A stretch of DNA of 64,000 nt. It comes from Ananas comosus (Eukaryota; Streptophyta; Magnoliopsida; Poales; Bromeliaceae). Both the position numbers and the translations under genes were made by a program. Positions 11,476 through 22,923 of the stretch are shown one piece after another. Location of the stretch: contig NC_033622.1 of assembly GCF_001540865.1 (NCBI RefSeq), forward strand, positions 3,529,445 through 3,593,444. Reading direction: 5' to 3'. The notes beneath the pieces are model-generated. The model worked only from the letters and a program-made list of their open reading frames with translations, made no database searches and was not told where the DNA came from. The first letter of the stretch is position 1; each line of letters begins with the position of its first letter.

Positions 11476-11489
<14 letters not shown>
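10857..11489. other. Non-coding sequence repeated at 13690-14345
   Basis: No gene recognised. The stretch (words such as GAAACTAGCCC and AAGATCTAGATGTACAAGAAATAG) recurs with many one-base differences at about 13725-14345. A (TA)n tract lies at its right end. Confidence 0.55.
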
Positions 11490-11506
<17 letters not shown>

Positions 11507-12089
11507 ATAAAATTTTAAAAATTATTTCTCAATTGTATAAAACCAAACAAATTATTTATAGTTGCAACGCTTTCTACTACATCCAACCAAACATGATTCA
11601 TATAGTTACAACAATATTTCCAACTGTATTGTATTTGTAATTATATTTAACCAAACGGGCCCTTAATGCAACTCGTTTCTCTTTTCAGTCTTCTAAATAA
11701 ATGGAGAATATTTTTTTTTGGGTAAATTGCATATTTGGTCTTTAAACTATAAGGTGGGTAACACTTTTATCTGCAAACTTTCATTTGTTATAACTTCTGA
11801 TTCAAACTTTCAGAATAGTTACATCAAATTATATAATTCAATTTAATTGACTAAATATTAATACATTATTAATATAGAAATGATGTTGTAATATTACGAT
11901 AATGATGTGCGAATTTCAATAGGTTGGATAAATAACTCAAAATTATCGATAGTTCAGATAAATTCTCTCAATTTTCATGAAAATAATACCTTCCAGTAAA
12001 TTATGTTTTAAACATATTAGAAAAATCACCTACTTTGGTTTTGATAGAAATTATGTTTAAGTTTTTTTTATTCGCTGCTTGATATGCTT

Positions 12090-12124
<35 letters not shown>

Positions 12125-14345
12125 ACATGTAAACATTGCCTTGCTGTAATTATGTATCATACTTGATTTTGAATTTTCCAAATTAAGTGATATGTGGTTA
12201 ACGTACTCTTTATTGTTATCATCAATGCTCCATTTGAGTATACTTCACTTGGGTGTGTCACATACTATTTCTGTAATGATATCACTGCTATTCAAAATTT
12301 TCCATTTANNNNNNNNNNNNNNNNNNNNNNNNNAAGAGAGAGAGAGAGGAGAAGTCTATGTGTGCTATTAGGAGCACGAGGCCTCCGTGCCTCCTAAGCC
12401 GTTTTTTCGATGATGGAGCTTCCGAATCGACGATCGGTTCATTAGATTTAATCTAGCCGTATTTGATAGATCTAAGAAAATAATTTTATGAAGATTTTCG
12501 ATAATCATTTAATCAAGCGATCTAAAAAGGTTCAAAATACAGTTGATAAATAAAAATCTCACAAAAGTGATGATATATGCATTAAAATTTTCGATCAAGA
12601 CATGATCCTTGCTGTAATAATAGTATAAAAATTTCTTATCGAAAGTTCATATAGATTCAAATACTTCTACATTCGTTAAACTTGCAAACGAACTACATCA
12701 GCACATTGAAAATTGTTGATTTTAAACACTTTCGATCACTAGGTAAAAATATCGGAAAATCGCAAAATTTATTTTTGTCACGATACCTCAAATAAGCTAG
12801 ATCAAGTAACGACGCCGATACGCGATATCGAAAAACTGTTCATCGAAAACGGGTTAGGAGCCACGATAGCCATCCGTGTCTCCTAAAGCCGTTTCAATGA
12901 TGGAGCTTTTGAATCGACGATCGCTTCCGTTAGACTGATCGCGCTAACATATTTGAATATTCTAGAATATAGTTTTTTGCGATTTCGATATCATTTATCT
13001 AGCGATCGACAAGGGTTCAAATCACGTTGAAAAAAAAATCTCACAAAAAGTGGTGATATAGCATTTAAATTTTCTGGATCAAGAGACATTGTATTGCTGT
13101 AATAGAACTAAATGAAAAAATTTTTCTATCAAAATTCACTATGATTTGAATACTTCTAATACACGATAAACTTAACAAACCATATAACAATTAGCCATTA
13201 AAATTGTTAGATTTTAAACCCTTTCGACTCGCATAGATAAATGATATCGAAAAAAGTCGCAAAAAATATTTCTAGATACTTCAATAAGCTAGAATCAATC
13301 TAACGAACCGATCTCGATTGCGGAAGCTCCATCATCGAAAACGACTTAAGCAACGGAGCCTCCCGGCTCCTAATAGCACCACAAGATCTACTTCCGAATC
13401 GACGATACGTTACGTTAAGACTGATCTTAGCCGTATTTAATAATCTAGAAAATATTTTTGCGATTTTTCGATAATCATTTAGCCAGCGATCGAAAGAGTT
13501 TAAATGCAAAACAATTTTTTAATAGGTGATGTATATCCGTTTGCAAGTTTAACGGTGTAGAAGTATATTCAAATCATATAATTTATAGAAAATTTTATTA
13601 TTACTTTCTACACAAGAAATCAATAATCTCTGATCGAAATTTTAAATGCTATATTACGACTTTTTTGTGAGATTTATTTATTTTCAACCTTGTTTTGAAC
13701 TATATATACACAGTGCAGCCACAGATGTTATGGACAACAATATGAAGAGCATGCACTAAATGGTTAGGAACTGGATGAGAAACTAGCCCGCCAAGAATAA
13801 GGATCTCATATAACAAAAAAAATATAAATAAAAGAGGACGAAAATAAAATTAAAAAAAACTGGACAAAGGTTGTGATAATATGCAATTAAACAAACAAAT
13901 ATATATAAATAAATAAAAAATTATCTTGCACATATAGTTATCCACAGGTAATTAAGAATGTCTCTATCTTTGCCTAACGCAGTATATACTAACCTCGCAC
14001 TTTAATGCCTGTACCCTCAATTTACGTAAAAGATCTAAGTATGTACAAGAAATAGTTTAATCATCTGCAATTGAATATTAAACAAAAAAAAAAAAATGTT
14101 GCGATCACCTAATGGAACTTAATATTCTATTTCGTTACTTAAATTAATAATACATCATATGTCCGTTTTACATGTTGCTCTTTTAGATATTAATAGAATT
14201 TTCAAACTGTCCTAATAATTAATATATAATAAAAAATTATATAACCTGGAATAATTTTTGTAAATAATTAGTGATATTAATAACTATAAGAAAATCTTTG
14301 TGAATAAATTTTGAGAAAATTAACCAAAATTAAAAATAAAATTGG
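11490..14345. repeat. Noisy second copy of the 7740-11489 region, with a 25-N gap
   Basis: The order of segments repeats that of 7740-11489: the GGGCCC-ended element end, the GGTAAATTGC stretch, several hairpin-ended MITE copies (12334-13690), then the non-coding segment of 10857-11489. The copies differ by single-base insertions and deletions every 10-20 bases, unlike the substitution pattern of ordinary old repeats. The stretch at 12110-12308 has no match that I can see. No genes. Confidence 0.5.
12309..12333. other. Assembly gap (25 N)
   Basis: Exactly 25 unknown bases between a non-coding stretch and a MITE copy. The round number suggests a placeholder rather than a measured gap. Confidence 0.95.
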
Positions 14346-14373
14346 TTAAATATTATTCGTTATTATATATATA

Positions 14374-14423
<50 letters not shown>

Positions 14424-15000
14424 GAGTGAGCTATATGCTATCTGAAGCACGGAGCCTTCGTGCTTCCAGCCTTTTCGATGTTGGCAGACTTTCGAATCGT
14501 CGATCGTTACCGTTTAAACTTGATCTAGAGTATGTGAGTACCTAGAAATAAAATTTTTATTATTTTTCGATATCATTTTGCCTGTGAAGCGAATGGCTGC
14601 AAAATCAATATGTCAATGCCGTAGTGACCGTGTTTGGCAAAGTTACGGTGTAAGAAATAATCTAAATCACGTAAAATTGATAGAAAATTCTTATACTAAT
14701 ATAAAACAAATGCAATATCTTTGATTTAAAATTTTAATGTCATAAGATTTATTTTTTAAACATTTTTTTTTTATAATTTTTTATTTTCAGGCCGTTAATT
14801 TATGAGCCCCTTCGTTCACATAGGCAATGATATCGTAAGAATCAATAAAATTTAATTTCTTAGTACTCCAAATACTCAAGACTCAAGTTTAAACGGAGCC
14901 GATCGGCGATTCGAAAGTCGCAACATCGAAAACGAGATGGAATGAACGGAAGGCCCGTGCTTCTATAGACATAGTAGCCTCCCTTCTCCATCTCTTCTAT
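14346..15000. mobile_element. Hairpin-ended MITE copy in (TA)n
   Basis: After a long (TA)n tract the sequence begins GAGTGAGCTATATGCTATCTG with a hairpin stem (GAAGCACGGAGCCTTCGTGCTTC). It continues with the family words TCGATGTTGG and CGTCGATCG, and ends in the mirrored order near 14990 before another TA tract. Many indels relative to copies 1 and 2. Confidence 0.5.
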
Positions 15001-15020
15001 ATATTATATAATATATAAGT

Positions 15021-15243
15021 GGCTAGAATACTTTTAACAAGTATCACTCAATGATATTATTTTTTAAATTTATGATTATAAAAGTTTGGATCAAACACTT
15101 ATTAAAACTCACCTACCAAAAAAATCACCACTACCACACCAATCATCATCAACCTCACAATCTCTAGCCATCCAAGCAAGAAAAACACACAATATAAACC
15201 CAAGGATACTTTATACCAAGTATTACATAAACTCTTAGCCTAA
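15021..15243. mobile_element. Short MITE with GGCTAGAATACTT ends
   Basis: The left end GGCTAGAATACTTTTAACAAGTATC and the right end GATACTTTATACCAAGTATTACATAAACTCTTAGCC are imperfect inverted repeats. Each contains its own small hairpin (ATACTT with AAGTAT). No ORF. Confidence 0.45.
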
Positions 15244-15770
15244 TATATAGTACTGATCTTTGTGCTGAAGAGAGTCCCGTCTTCTACTTTGTTTTTGATG
15301 TTCGCAAAAAACTTTATCGACGATCGCTCCGTTTAGAGTATATTTAAGAGTATTGAAAGTACGCTAGAAAATAAATTTTGCGATTTTTCGATATCATTGG
15401 AAAATATAAATAATTTACGCCCGTGGTGAGACGAAACGTGCAAAAACGGTAAAAAAATATCTAATCAAATACACTCCTATTGAAACTCTATACCATAAAA
15501 AACAGATCAAAGTAATTTCGATCTAAGAAATTAATAGCATATCATGCATACTTTGTAAGTTTTTATTTTTAGCGTTAATTTATAGAAGGCATAAAAAATC
15601 GAAAAATCAAAAAAAAATAATATTAAAATAAATCAATGTCTAACGGAACCGAAACGTACGATTCGAAAATCCGAACATGAAACAAAGGAATTCACCCCCA
15701 ACGCAGAGCCGCTCAGTGCTTCCAATAAGCATCCATAGCTGGCACTCATAAAATTATATATATATAGTAT
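15244..15770. mobile_element. Degenerate hairpin-ended MITE copy
   Basis: Carries the family words TTTTTGATGTTCG, CGACGATCGCTCCG and GCGATTTTTCGATATCATT on the left, and the inverted versions near 15640-15730. It is followed by (TA)n and (GA)n tracts. Confidence 0.45.
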
Positions 15771-15789
15771 ATATAAGAGAGAAAGGGAG

Positions 15790-17720
15790 AAAGAGAGAGA
15801 GAGAGAGAGAGAGAGTAGGTCGGAGGCCTCCATGCTCCTAAACAGTTTTTGATGATGGAATTTATGAATCGACGATCGGCTCCGTTAGACTTGATCCAGC
15901 GTATTTGAAATATTTAGAAACTGATTTTTGCAGTTTTTCGATATTATTTACTTAGCAATCAAAAGGATTTAATATTAACGACTGAAAATTAAAATCCTAT
16001 AAAAAGTGGTGATATTGCACTAAAATTTTTCAATCAGAGATATTGATCCTATTGTTGATAGTGTAAAAAATTTTGTATCAAAATTTTATTTGATTTGAAT
16101 ATATTTACGCTGTTAAACTTGAGAACGCCAGACATCAACCATTAAAATTTATTGATTTTGAACCTTTTCGATCAGTAAGTAAATAATATCAAAAAATCGT
16201 AAAAATTATTTTGTAAAAACTTCAAATACGTTAGATCAGCTCTAATGGAGCGGATCGTCGATTCGGAAATTCCGTAATCGAAAATTGTTCAGGAGCACGG
16301 AGGCTTAATTCATAATTAGTAACCTAAGCTGGATCAAATTTTAATCACAACTTGGATTGACATAAATTTTGTATCCCAAAATTATCGTCATACAGAAAAA
16401 AAAAAAAAAAGCTCACCAACTCAACAGAATTTTGATTTTTTATTCATTTAAATTAATTAAATAAAAGTCAAATAATACATGATCGCACATGTCAACTTCA
16501 CAAGAAGTACATGATCCTGCATGACATTCACAATTTAAGACAAGGACACAAACATTTATTTGATATCGAGGAAGCGGGGAAATCAAATTGCTTATTTTAT
16601 ATATATATATATAATATATATATATAAAGTATATATATATATCTATGAGTGAGGCTACTATGCTATGTACACGGAAGGCATATATATTAATATATATATA
16701 TTAAATATATATATATACTATATACTATATATTAATAATATAGTGAGCTACTATGCTATCGAAAGTACGGGAGCCTTCCTGCTTCAAGTTCGTTTTTCAG
16801 ATGTTGCGACCTCGAATCGTCAGATCGGCTCCATTAAAACTGATCTGAATTTGAAGTACTAGAAAATTACAATTTTATATTTTACGATCATTCATTTCTA
16901 GTGAACGAAGAAGGCTTCAAAATCAACCGTTGAAAATAAAAATCTATGAAATTGTAATAATATGGAAATTAAAAATTTAAACATAAGATAATCTGATTAT
17001 TGTTGTATATATGTAAATAAGAAATTTTTCTATTCAAAATTCCCGGTGATTTGAATTTCTAAAACTGTAAAACTTGCAAAGGCCAAAGCACTTCCTACGC
17101 CATGTGAACATTGTGTTGATTTGAGGCATTCGACACTAGTCAAATGAATCTTAAAAATTAATAAAATTTTTTTTCTAGTACCCCAAAATATTGCTCTAGA
17201 TCACTTTAACGGAGCCGATAACCAATTCGAGAGCTCGGCAACATCGAAAACGAGTAGAAGCTACGGAAGACTCCACGTGCTTCCGATAGATAGTACCCTC
17301 CACTATATATACTATTATATCTATAATAATATATAGTCATATATATATTATAATATATTATATATAGTAATATATATATAATATAATATATATTATATAT
17401 ACTCCAAATCGGACTGTTATTAATAAATTAGTCTAAATAAAGTTCTTTTTCTTTTTTTTTCTTTGGTCAATTTGCATAAAAAATCCACTATTTTGGGTTT
17501 TGTAAAATCGGCCACATTTAGTTTTTTGTAGATTTTCGTCCGCCTTTTTAGTAACTGACCGTAAATACCCCTATTTATTTTCTCTTCCTCGCGCTCTTCT
17601 CTCTCTCTTTCGTTTTCTCGTCTTTTTTTCTCCTTGCGAAAAAAAACGGAAGAAAGCTAAGCGGAAACAGTCCGCACTCGCCTCACCTCTATGCTCTCGC
17701 CCTTCGCTCTGCCGCCCATC
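15790..17720. repeat. Left copy of an approximately 1.9-kb tandem duplication
   Basis: Contains a MITE copy (about 15815-16310), a non-coding stretch, (TA)n tracts, a second MITE copy (about 16640-17300), and a pyrimidine-rich segment ending GCCGCCCATC at the 25-N gap. The same order is found at 17746-19660. No gene recognised. Confidence 0.55.
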
Positions 17721-17745
17721 NNNNNNNNNNNNNNNNNNNNNNNNN
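17721..17745. other. Assembly gap (25 N)
   Basis: Exactly 25 unknown bases at the junction of the two copies of the duplicated segment. Confidence 0.95.
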
Positions 17746-19286
17746 CATGGAGGAGAAGTAGGCGAATGGCTCCCCATGTTAAGCAGTTTTGATGGATTAA
17801 TGATTATCGGGAACGGATCGGTCCGTTAGACTTGAAGTACGGCGTATCTTGAACATGCATTTATAGAAACTGATTTTCTGCAGTTTTTCGATATTATCTT
17901 ACTGGCAATTCAAAGGACTTTAAATATTTAACGGGCTGATTAAAAATCCTAAAAAGTGGTGTACTTTACTAAAATTTAAGTCAACCAGAGTATGATCTAA
18001 TTGTGATAGTGTAAAAAATTTTGGTATTAAAATTTCATATTGATTTGATAATTTACGCTGTTTAAAACTAGAAAACGCCAAGACATCAAAACCATTAATT
18101 TATCTGATTTTGAACTTTTAGATCAATAAGTAATATATCAATAAAGAAAAGATTTTGTACTTCAATACGTTAGATCAGCTCTACGAGGGATCGACGATTC
18201 GGGAAACTTACGTATCGAAAAATGGTCGAGGAGCACGGAGCTTAATTCATAATTAGTAACCTATAGCTGTTATCAAATTTTAATATCAACTTGGATTGAC
18301 ATTAAATTTTGGTATTTCCAAAATTATCGTCATACAGAAAAAAAAAGTTCACCAAAGACTCAACAGAGAATTTTGATTTTTATTCTTTCAATTAATTAAA
18401 TAAATAATAATACATGATCGCACCATGTGAACTTCACAAGAAGTAGATGATCAGTGTCATGGAATTCACATTTATAAGGACAAGAACAAACATTTAGTTG
18501 TATCGAGGTAAGCAGGGGAAATCAATTGCTTATTTATATATATATATATTATATATATATATATAATATACGATATATATATATGAGTGAGGCTACTAAT
18601 GCTATCGCAAGCACAAGGCATACTATATATATATATATATATACTATATATATAATATAATATATTATATATATATATATACGAGATGCGGCTACTATGC
18701 TATCGAAAGTACGGAGCCTTCCGTGCTTATCAGTTCGTTTCTATGTCTTCGACTTTCGAATCGATCGAATCGGCTCCATTAATGATCTAGAGTATTTGAG
18801 TATCATAGAAAATAATTTTATATTTTACGATTTCATGTTGCCTAGTGAACGAGAGGCTCTAAAATATCAGAACGGCTGGGAAAATAAAAATCTTAGAAGA
18901 AAATGTTAATAATGTATGACATTAAATTTTTAAATCAAAGATATTGATATGTTTTATATAGTATTAAAGATTTTCTAATCAAAATTTCACTGTGATTTGA
19001 ATATTTCTCACTTGTAAAACTTGCAAACGACTCACTAGGCGCATTGAAATTTGTTGATTTTGGCCCATGTGCTCACTAGGCAAAATGATGATATCTAAAA
19101 TAATAAAATTTAATTTTCTAGGTATACTCCAAATACTCTAGATCAAAGTTTAACGAGCCGCATCACAATTCGGAGTCGCAACATCGGAAACGAGCTAGAA
19201 CACGGGAAGGCTCCGTGCTTCAGATAGCCATAGTTAGCCTCACTCTATTATATATATATTATATATATACGTATATTATAGTATTA

Positions 19287-19325
<39 letters not shown>

Positions 19326-19660
19326 ACTATAATATGTCAAATCGACTTCGATTTATTAATATTATCTAAATAAAGGTTCTTTTTCTGTTTTTTTGTTCTT
19401 GCCATTTGCATAAAAATCCATATTTTGGTTTTTTGCTAAAATCGGGCACATTTAGTTTTTGTATGATTCGTGTCCGCCATTTAGTACAACTGACAAATAT
19501 ACCTTATTACTTTTCTGCTTTCCTCTTTCTCTTTCTCTTCGTTTTTCTCGTTCTTTTTTTTCTCGCGCGAAAAAATAACGAAGGCAGAGGCGAAGGCGGA
19601 AATCGCGTCGCCTCGCCTCTCACCCTCATGGCTCTCGCCCATCGCCTCGCCCTCGCCCTC
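17746..19660. repeat. Right, indel-rich copy of the approximately 1.9-kb tandem duplication
   Basis: Segment by segment it matches 15790-17720 (for example CAGTTTTTCGATATTAT, AATTCATAATTAGTAACC, ATCGTCATACAGAAAAAA and the pyrimidine-rich end) but with frequent one-base insertions and losses. No open frame of interest. See the finding on assembly quality. Confidence 0.55.
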
Positions 19661-19935
19661 GCCCACGCCACCCTTCAACCTTTCCATCGCCTCCGCCCGT
19701 CACGGCGCGCCGCGACCTTTTTTTTTTTTCTTTTTTTCTTTTCTTTTCTTCTCTGACTTCATCGACCGTCTCAACGACGGACGTCTCTCTCTCAATTCGT
19801 TTCCCTGCCCTTCTCAGTTCTGCTTCTCTCCCTCTTATATTGCGCTCTCCAGACGACGAGTGCCATCTCGCGGCGGCGACAGCCGACACGGTGGAGGTCA
19901 CTGCCGCTCTGCAGCCCTAAGCGGAGAGGTCCTTA
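19661..19935. other. GC-rich, pyrimidine-rich non-coding stretch of unknown origin
   Basis: Continues from the duplicated segment with CCGCCTCCGCC-type sequence and poly-T/C runs up to the LTR start. Short frames exist on both strands but look like low-complexity by-products. It could be the UTR of a decayed gene or transposon. Confidence 0.35.
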
Positions 19936-22242
19936 TGTCACGCCCGGATTACACGTTCGGCAGGCCGCCGAATCAAATCACCTTATGCAAAAAATATTTT
20001 CCTGTATCGAAGCGAAGCTAGTACCTGTATAAAACATAAATATACAAAAGTAGTATAGAGCTTAGCTAAGAATAGTAAAGTAAAAAACCGAGTTCCATTA
20101 CTTACACTGAAACCCGAGTACAAAGCTACTCGCGCCGATGGCGATTTAAAAGTCTGTTGTACATGAACCCAAACCAAAAACATCTACCTGCCGTAGATGT
20201 GCCTCATAGCTTGCTCTCAGGGTAGGGGGCTAACTCGTTGACGCCTTGACCTAGCTCCTGACCAACAACACGCAGCCAGCGAGACGGAAGACTCTGCAAA
20301 AACGGGTAACAACGTCGTGGAACGTACTTAGAACAGTAGTCCTAGTGTGGTGCCGCTCAACATTATGGTCCACCACTAAGTCTAAGAAGAGTAACAAGGG
20401 CTAGCCGGAAAAGCGGCGAAAGAAATCTACCGCCTACACACGGCGTACACTAGCATGATCTACACTAACCAACTGTTAGTAAAGTCACACACTATCAATC
20501 TCACTAGGGACTGTGAAACACGCGTCCCGAGTCCTGTCGGATCGAACCCGTAACCTACTCCAGGAGTAGCTGGTGGAGAAAACTCTCTAGGGACTGTGAA
20601 TACACCCATCCCGTCTAATTAGGTGACACCGTAGCTCGAGAGTAACCGGCGGAGAAGACTCTTTAAAGACTGTGAATACACCCGTCTCGTCTACTAGACT
20701 ACACCGTATCTCAAGAGTAACCGGCAGAGAAAACTCTCTAAAGACTGTGAATACACCCGTCTCGCCTAATTAGACTACACCATATCACAAGAGTAGTCGG
20801 TTCCAGAAAAGGTCCAACAGGACGGCTAAGACTCCATTCACGTCACAACCTCACCAAAGGTAGGGAAAAGCGTCACTCACTATCTCACCCGGGCTGCCCA
20901 AAACGGACCCACCCTGCCTGTATCTAGCTGCGCCGTACACCACCCCGAGGGTAGCCGGCTCAAGAACTGTCCAACAGAAACTGCGACACTCATCGCACTG
21001 AAACCTCATTCCGGAATGGCATTCGTGGGCGCGACCCAACGAGTTTACAAGTATCTCTGTCAATTTCATACCGCTCTCACAGGCTAAGTAAAGTAACCGA
21101 CTCTAACTGGTCTAACAACCAACAGGTAACGTGCCCTCGGCACAATCTAACGCCAAAAAGGCGATACGAGTCCACCGTCAACTTCGACGGCACCCAACGG
21201 TCCGGAACAGCCTGAACGCTACTGTAAAAATACACTCGGCATTCCAGCATGAGCGTAACTAAAAACTAAACTACCTGGAATACTCACTATGAGGATACTG
21301 CAACAGTATAAAATAATACAACGGCCCCTAGGCTAAATCAGGTAGTTTAACATATGCCAGATCCCGAACGCTGGTTTTCTCCTAAGTTTAATTCTAAGTC
21401 CAACATGTATATTTATAGTTACAAGTCATGCCCTCAAGCTAATTTTATTCATTATACAATCGACGAAATTGAGCTACTACATGATTTACAAAAATAGGAA
21501 ATCATACATGTCGACTACTATAATACTTAGGAATAAACCGATGTAACCCACCTCGATCGCTAATCTCTGGCAGCACGGAACTCCCCTCGGCTGCGAAACA
21601 ACCTGCCGAAACGTCCGAAAACCTCCCAAGGCCCGAAGTCAAGCTCCCGCTAAACTCTACACGGAGAATCCGACAATAAACATTAATTCTGCCTCCAAAA
21701 ACAGAAACAGAGAAGAGCGAAATTCCAACCTAGCAAACCTTTACCAAATCCAGCAAGTAAGGGCTTCGTGGATTCCTCTCGAAGTCCCGAATCCAAATAA
21801 CCAAGTCCCGTCGAAACCCGACGCTCCTACGCCGAGTACGAACTGAAATACCGACGGTCGACGCTGGAAATTCTGCAAATCAGCACCAAGCTCGAAATGA
21901 TAATATTTGAAGCAATGCAACGGAACACTCACCTCAAAGGCTAATCGGACATCGACGCGGCGTCGAGAACGGCGAAAACACACCCTCGCCTAGCTTCCTC
22001 GCAGCGCTACGATCCCAACCGTACCCTCGAACGTCTTCGCGACGCGTCGTCGGCGTCGAATCCGAGCTCCTCGGCTACCTCTACCCGTGCTCTCCGCCAT
22101 GCACGTAATTAACTAGAGAGAACAAAAAAAATGCACACCCTCTGTTAATTTGAAGGGATAAACATGAAAACGGTGGTGGCATCCTTATCCAAAAAAAATG
22201 ACCACTATGCCCCTAGACCAACTCAAAATGAAGGGTATTACA
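19936..22242 (-). repeat. LTR of a Ty3/Gypsy chromovirus (3' LTR, minus orientation)
   Basis: On the minus strand it starts TGTAATACCCTT at 22242, directly after a purine tract (reverse of TCCTCCCCCAC), and ends GGGCGTGACA at 19936. The TG...CA ends and the adjoining integrase end at 22243-22789 identify it as the 3' LTR. It contains a four-copy tandem repeat (20505-20812). Length about 2.3 kb. Confidence 0.7.
20505..20812 (-). repeat. Four-copy tandem repeat of about 75 bp inside the LTR
   Basis: Units start with GGACTGTGAA or AAGACTGTGAATACACCC at about 20507, 20590, 20667 and 20742. Each continues with a CGTAGCTCGAGAGTAACCGGC-like stretch and AAACTCTCT. The last two units are most alike. 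Confidence 0.75.
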
Positions 22243-22789
22243 TCCTCCCCCACTATAAAAAGTTTCGTCCTCGAAACTTAAAACATACTTCAAACCTGAG
22301 TCTCGAACAAGTAGGGATAGGACTCCCGCATCACCATCTTCGGCTCCGAGGTCGCCTCCCGTTCCTTGTGATTGCTCCACTGCACTTTCACATACGGGAT
22401 GACCCGGTTGCACAATTCTTTCGTCTCCCGAGCAAGAATCCGCAACAGTCGTTCCTCGTATCTCAGATCCTCGCCAATCTCTAGTGGAGTAAAGTCAATC
22501 ACGTGAGAGGGATCGAAAACATATCTCCTTAACGCCGAGACGTGGAACACATCATGAATCCCAACAAGTCGGGGTGGTAGAGCAATCCTGTAGGCTACTG
22601 GTCCAACTCGCTCCAATACCTCGAAAGGGCCAACGAAACGTGGACTGAGCTTTCCACGCACTCCAAATCGGCGAATCCCTCTGGACGGTGAGACTTTGAG
22701 AAAAACATAATCTCCAACCTAAAACTCTAAGTCTCGTCTCCTGGTATCAATGTAGCTCCTCTGGCGGCTCTGAGTTGTCAAAAGGTGTC
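22243..22789 (-). pseudogene. Gypsy integrase C-terminal end with chromodomain, truncated and with one stop
   Basis: Read on the minus strand from 22789: the integrase tail words RHLLTTQSRQRSYIDTRRR, then a stop near 22721, then [14 protein letters not shown] and [22 protein letters not shown], followed by [13 protein letters not shown] chromodomain-like end follows ([21 protein letters not shown] ... YPYLF). This order is typical of Tekay/Del chromoviruses. The upstream part is cut off at 22790, where another LTR begins. The expected WSNH-x-x-x-EATWE motif reads EATSEP, so the chromodomain is altered. Confidence 0.75.
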
Positions 22790-22823
22790 TGTCACGCCCC
22801 GGGGCCGATTTTAAAAGCCTTTT

Positions 22824-22923
22824 NNNNNNNNNNNNNNNNNNNNNNNNNNNNNNNNNNNNNNNNNNNNNNNNNNNNNNNNNNNNNNNNNNNNNNNNNNNNN
22901 NNNNNNNNNNNNNNNNNNNNNNN
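22824..22923. other. Assembly gap (100 N)
   Basis: One hundred unknown bases inside the LTR, a conventional placeholder length. Confidence 0.95.

Noticed and set aside
12194..12397. Frame running across the 25-N gap
   Set aside because: It depends on unknown bases and enters a MITE with a GA tract.
19406..19756. Frame ending in poly-Phe near the second duplication copy
   Set aside because: It is made by pyrimidine runs in an indel-rich segment, with no recognisable domain.
20505..20812. CRISPR-like array
   Set aside because: The units are contiguous imperfect tandem repeats without spacers, inside a plant LTR.
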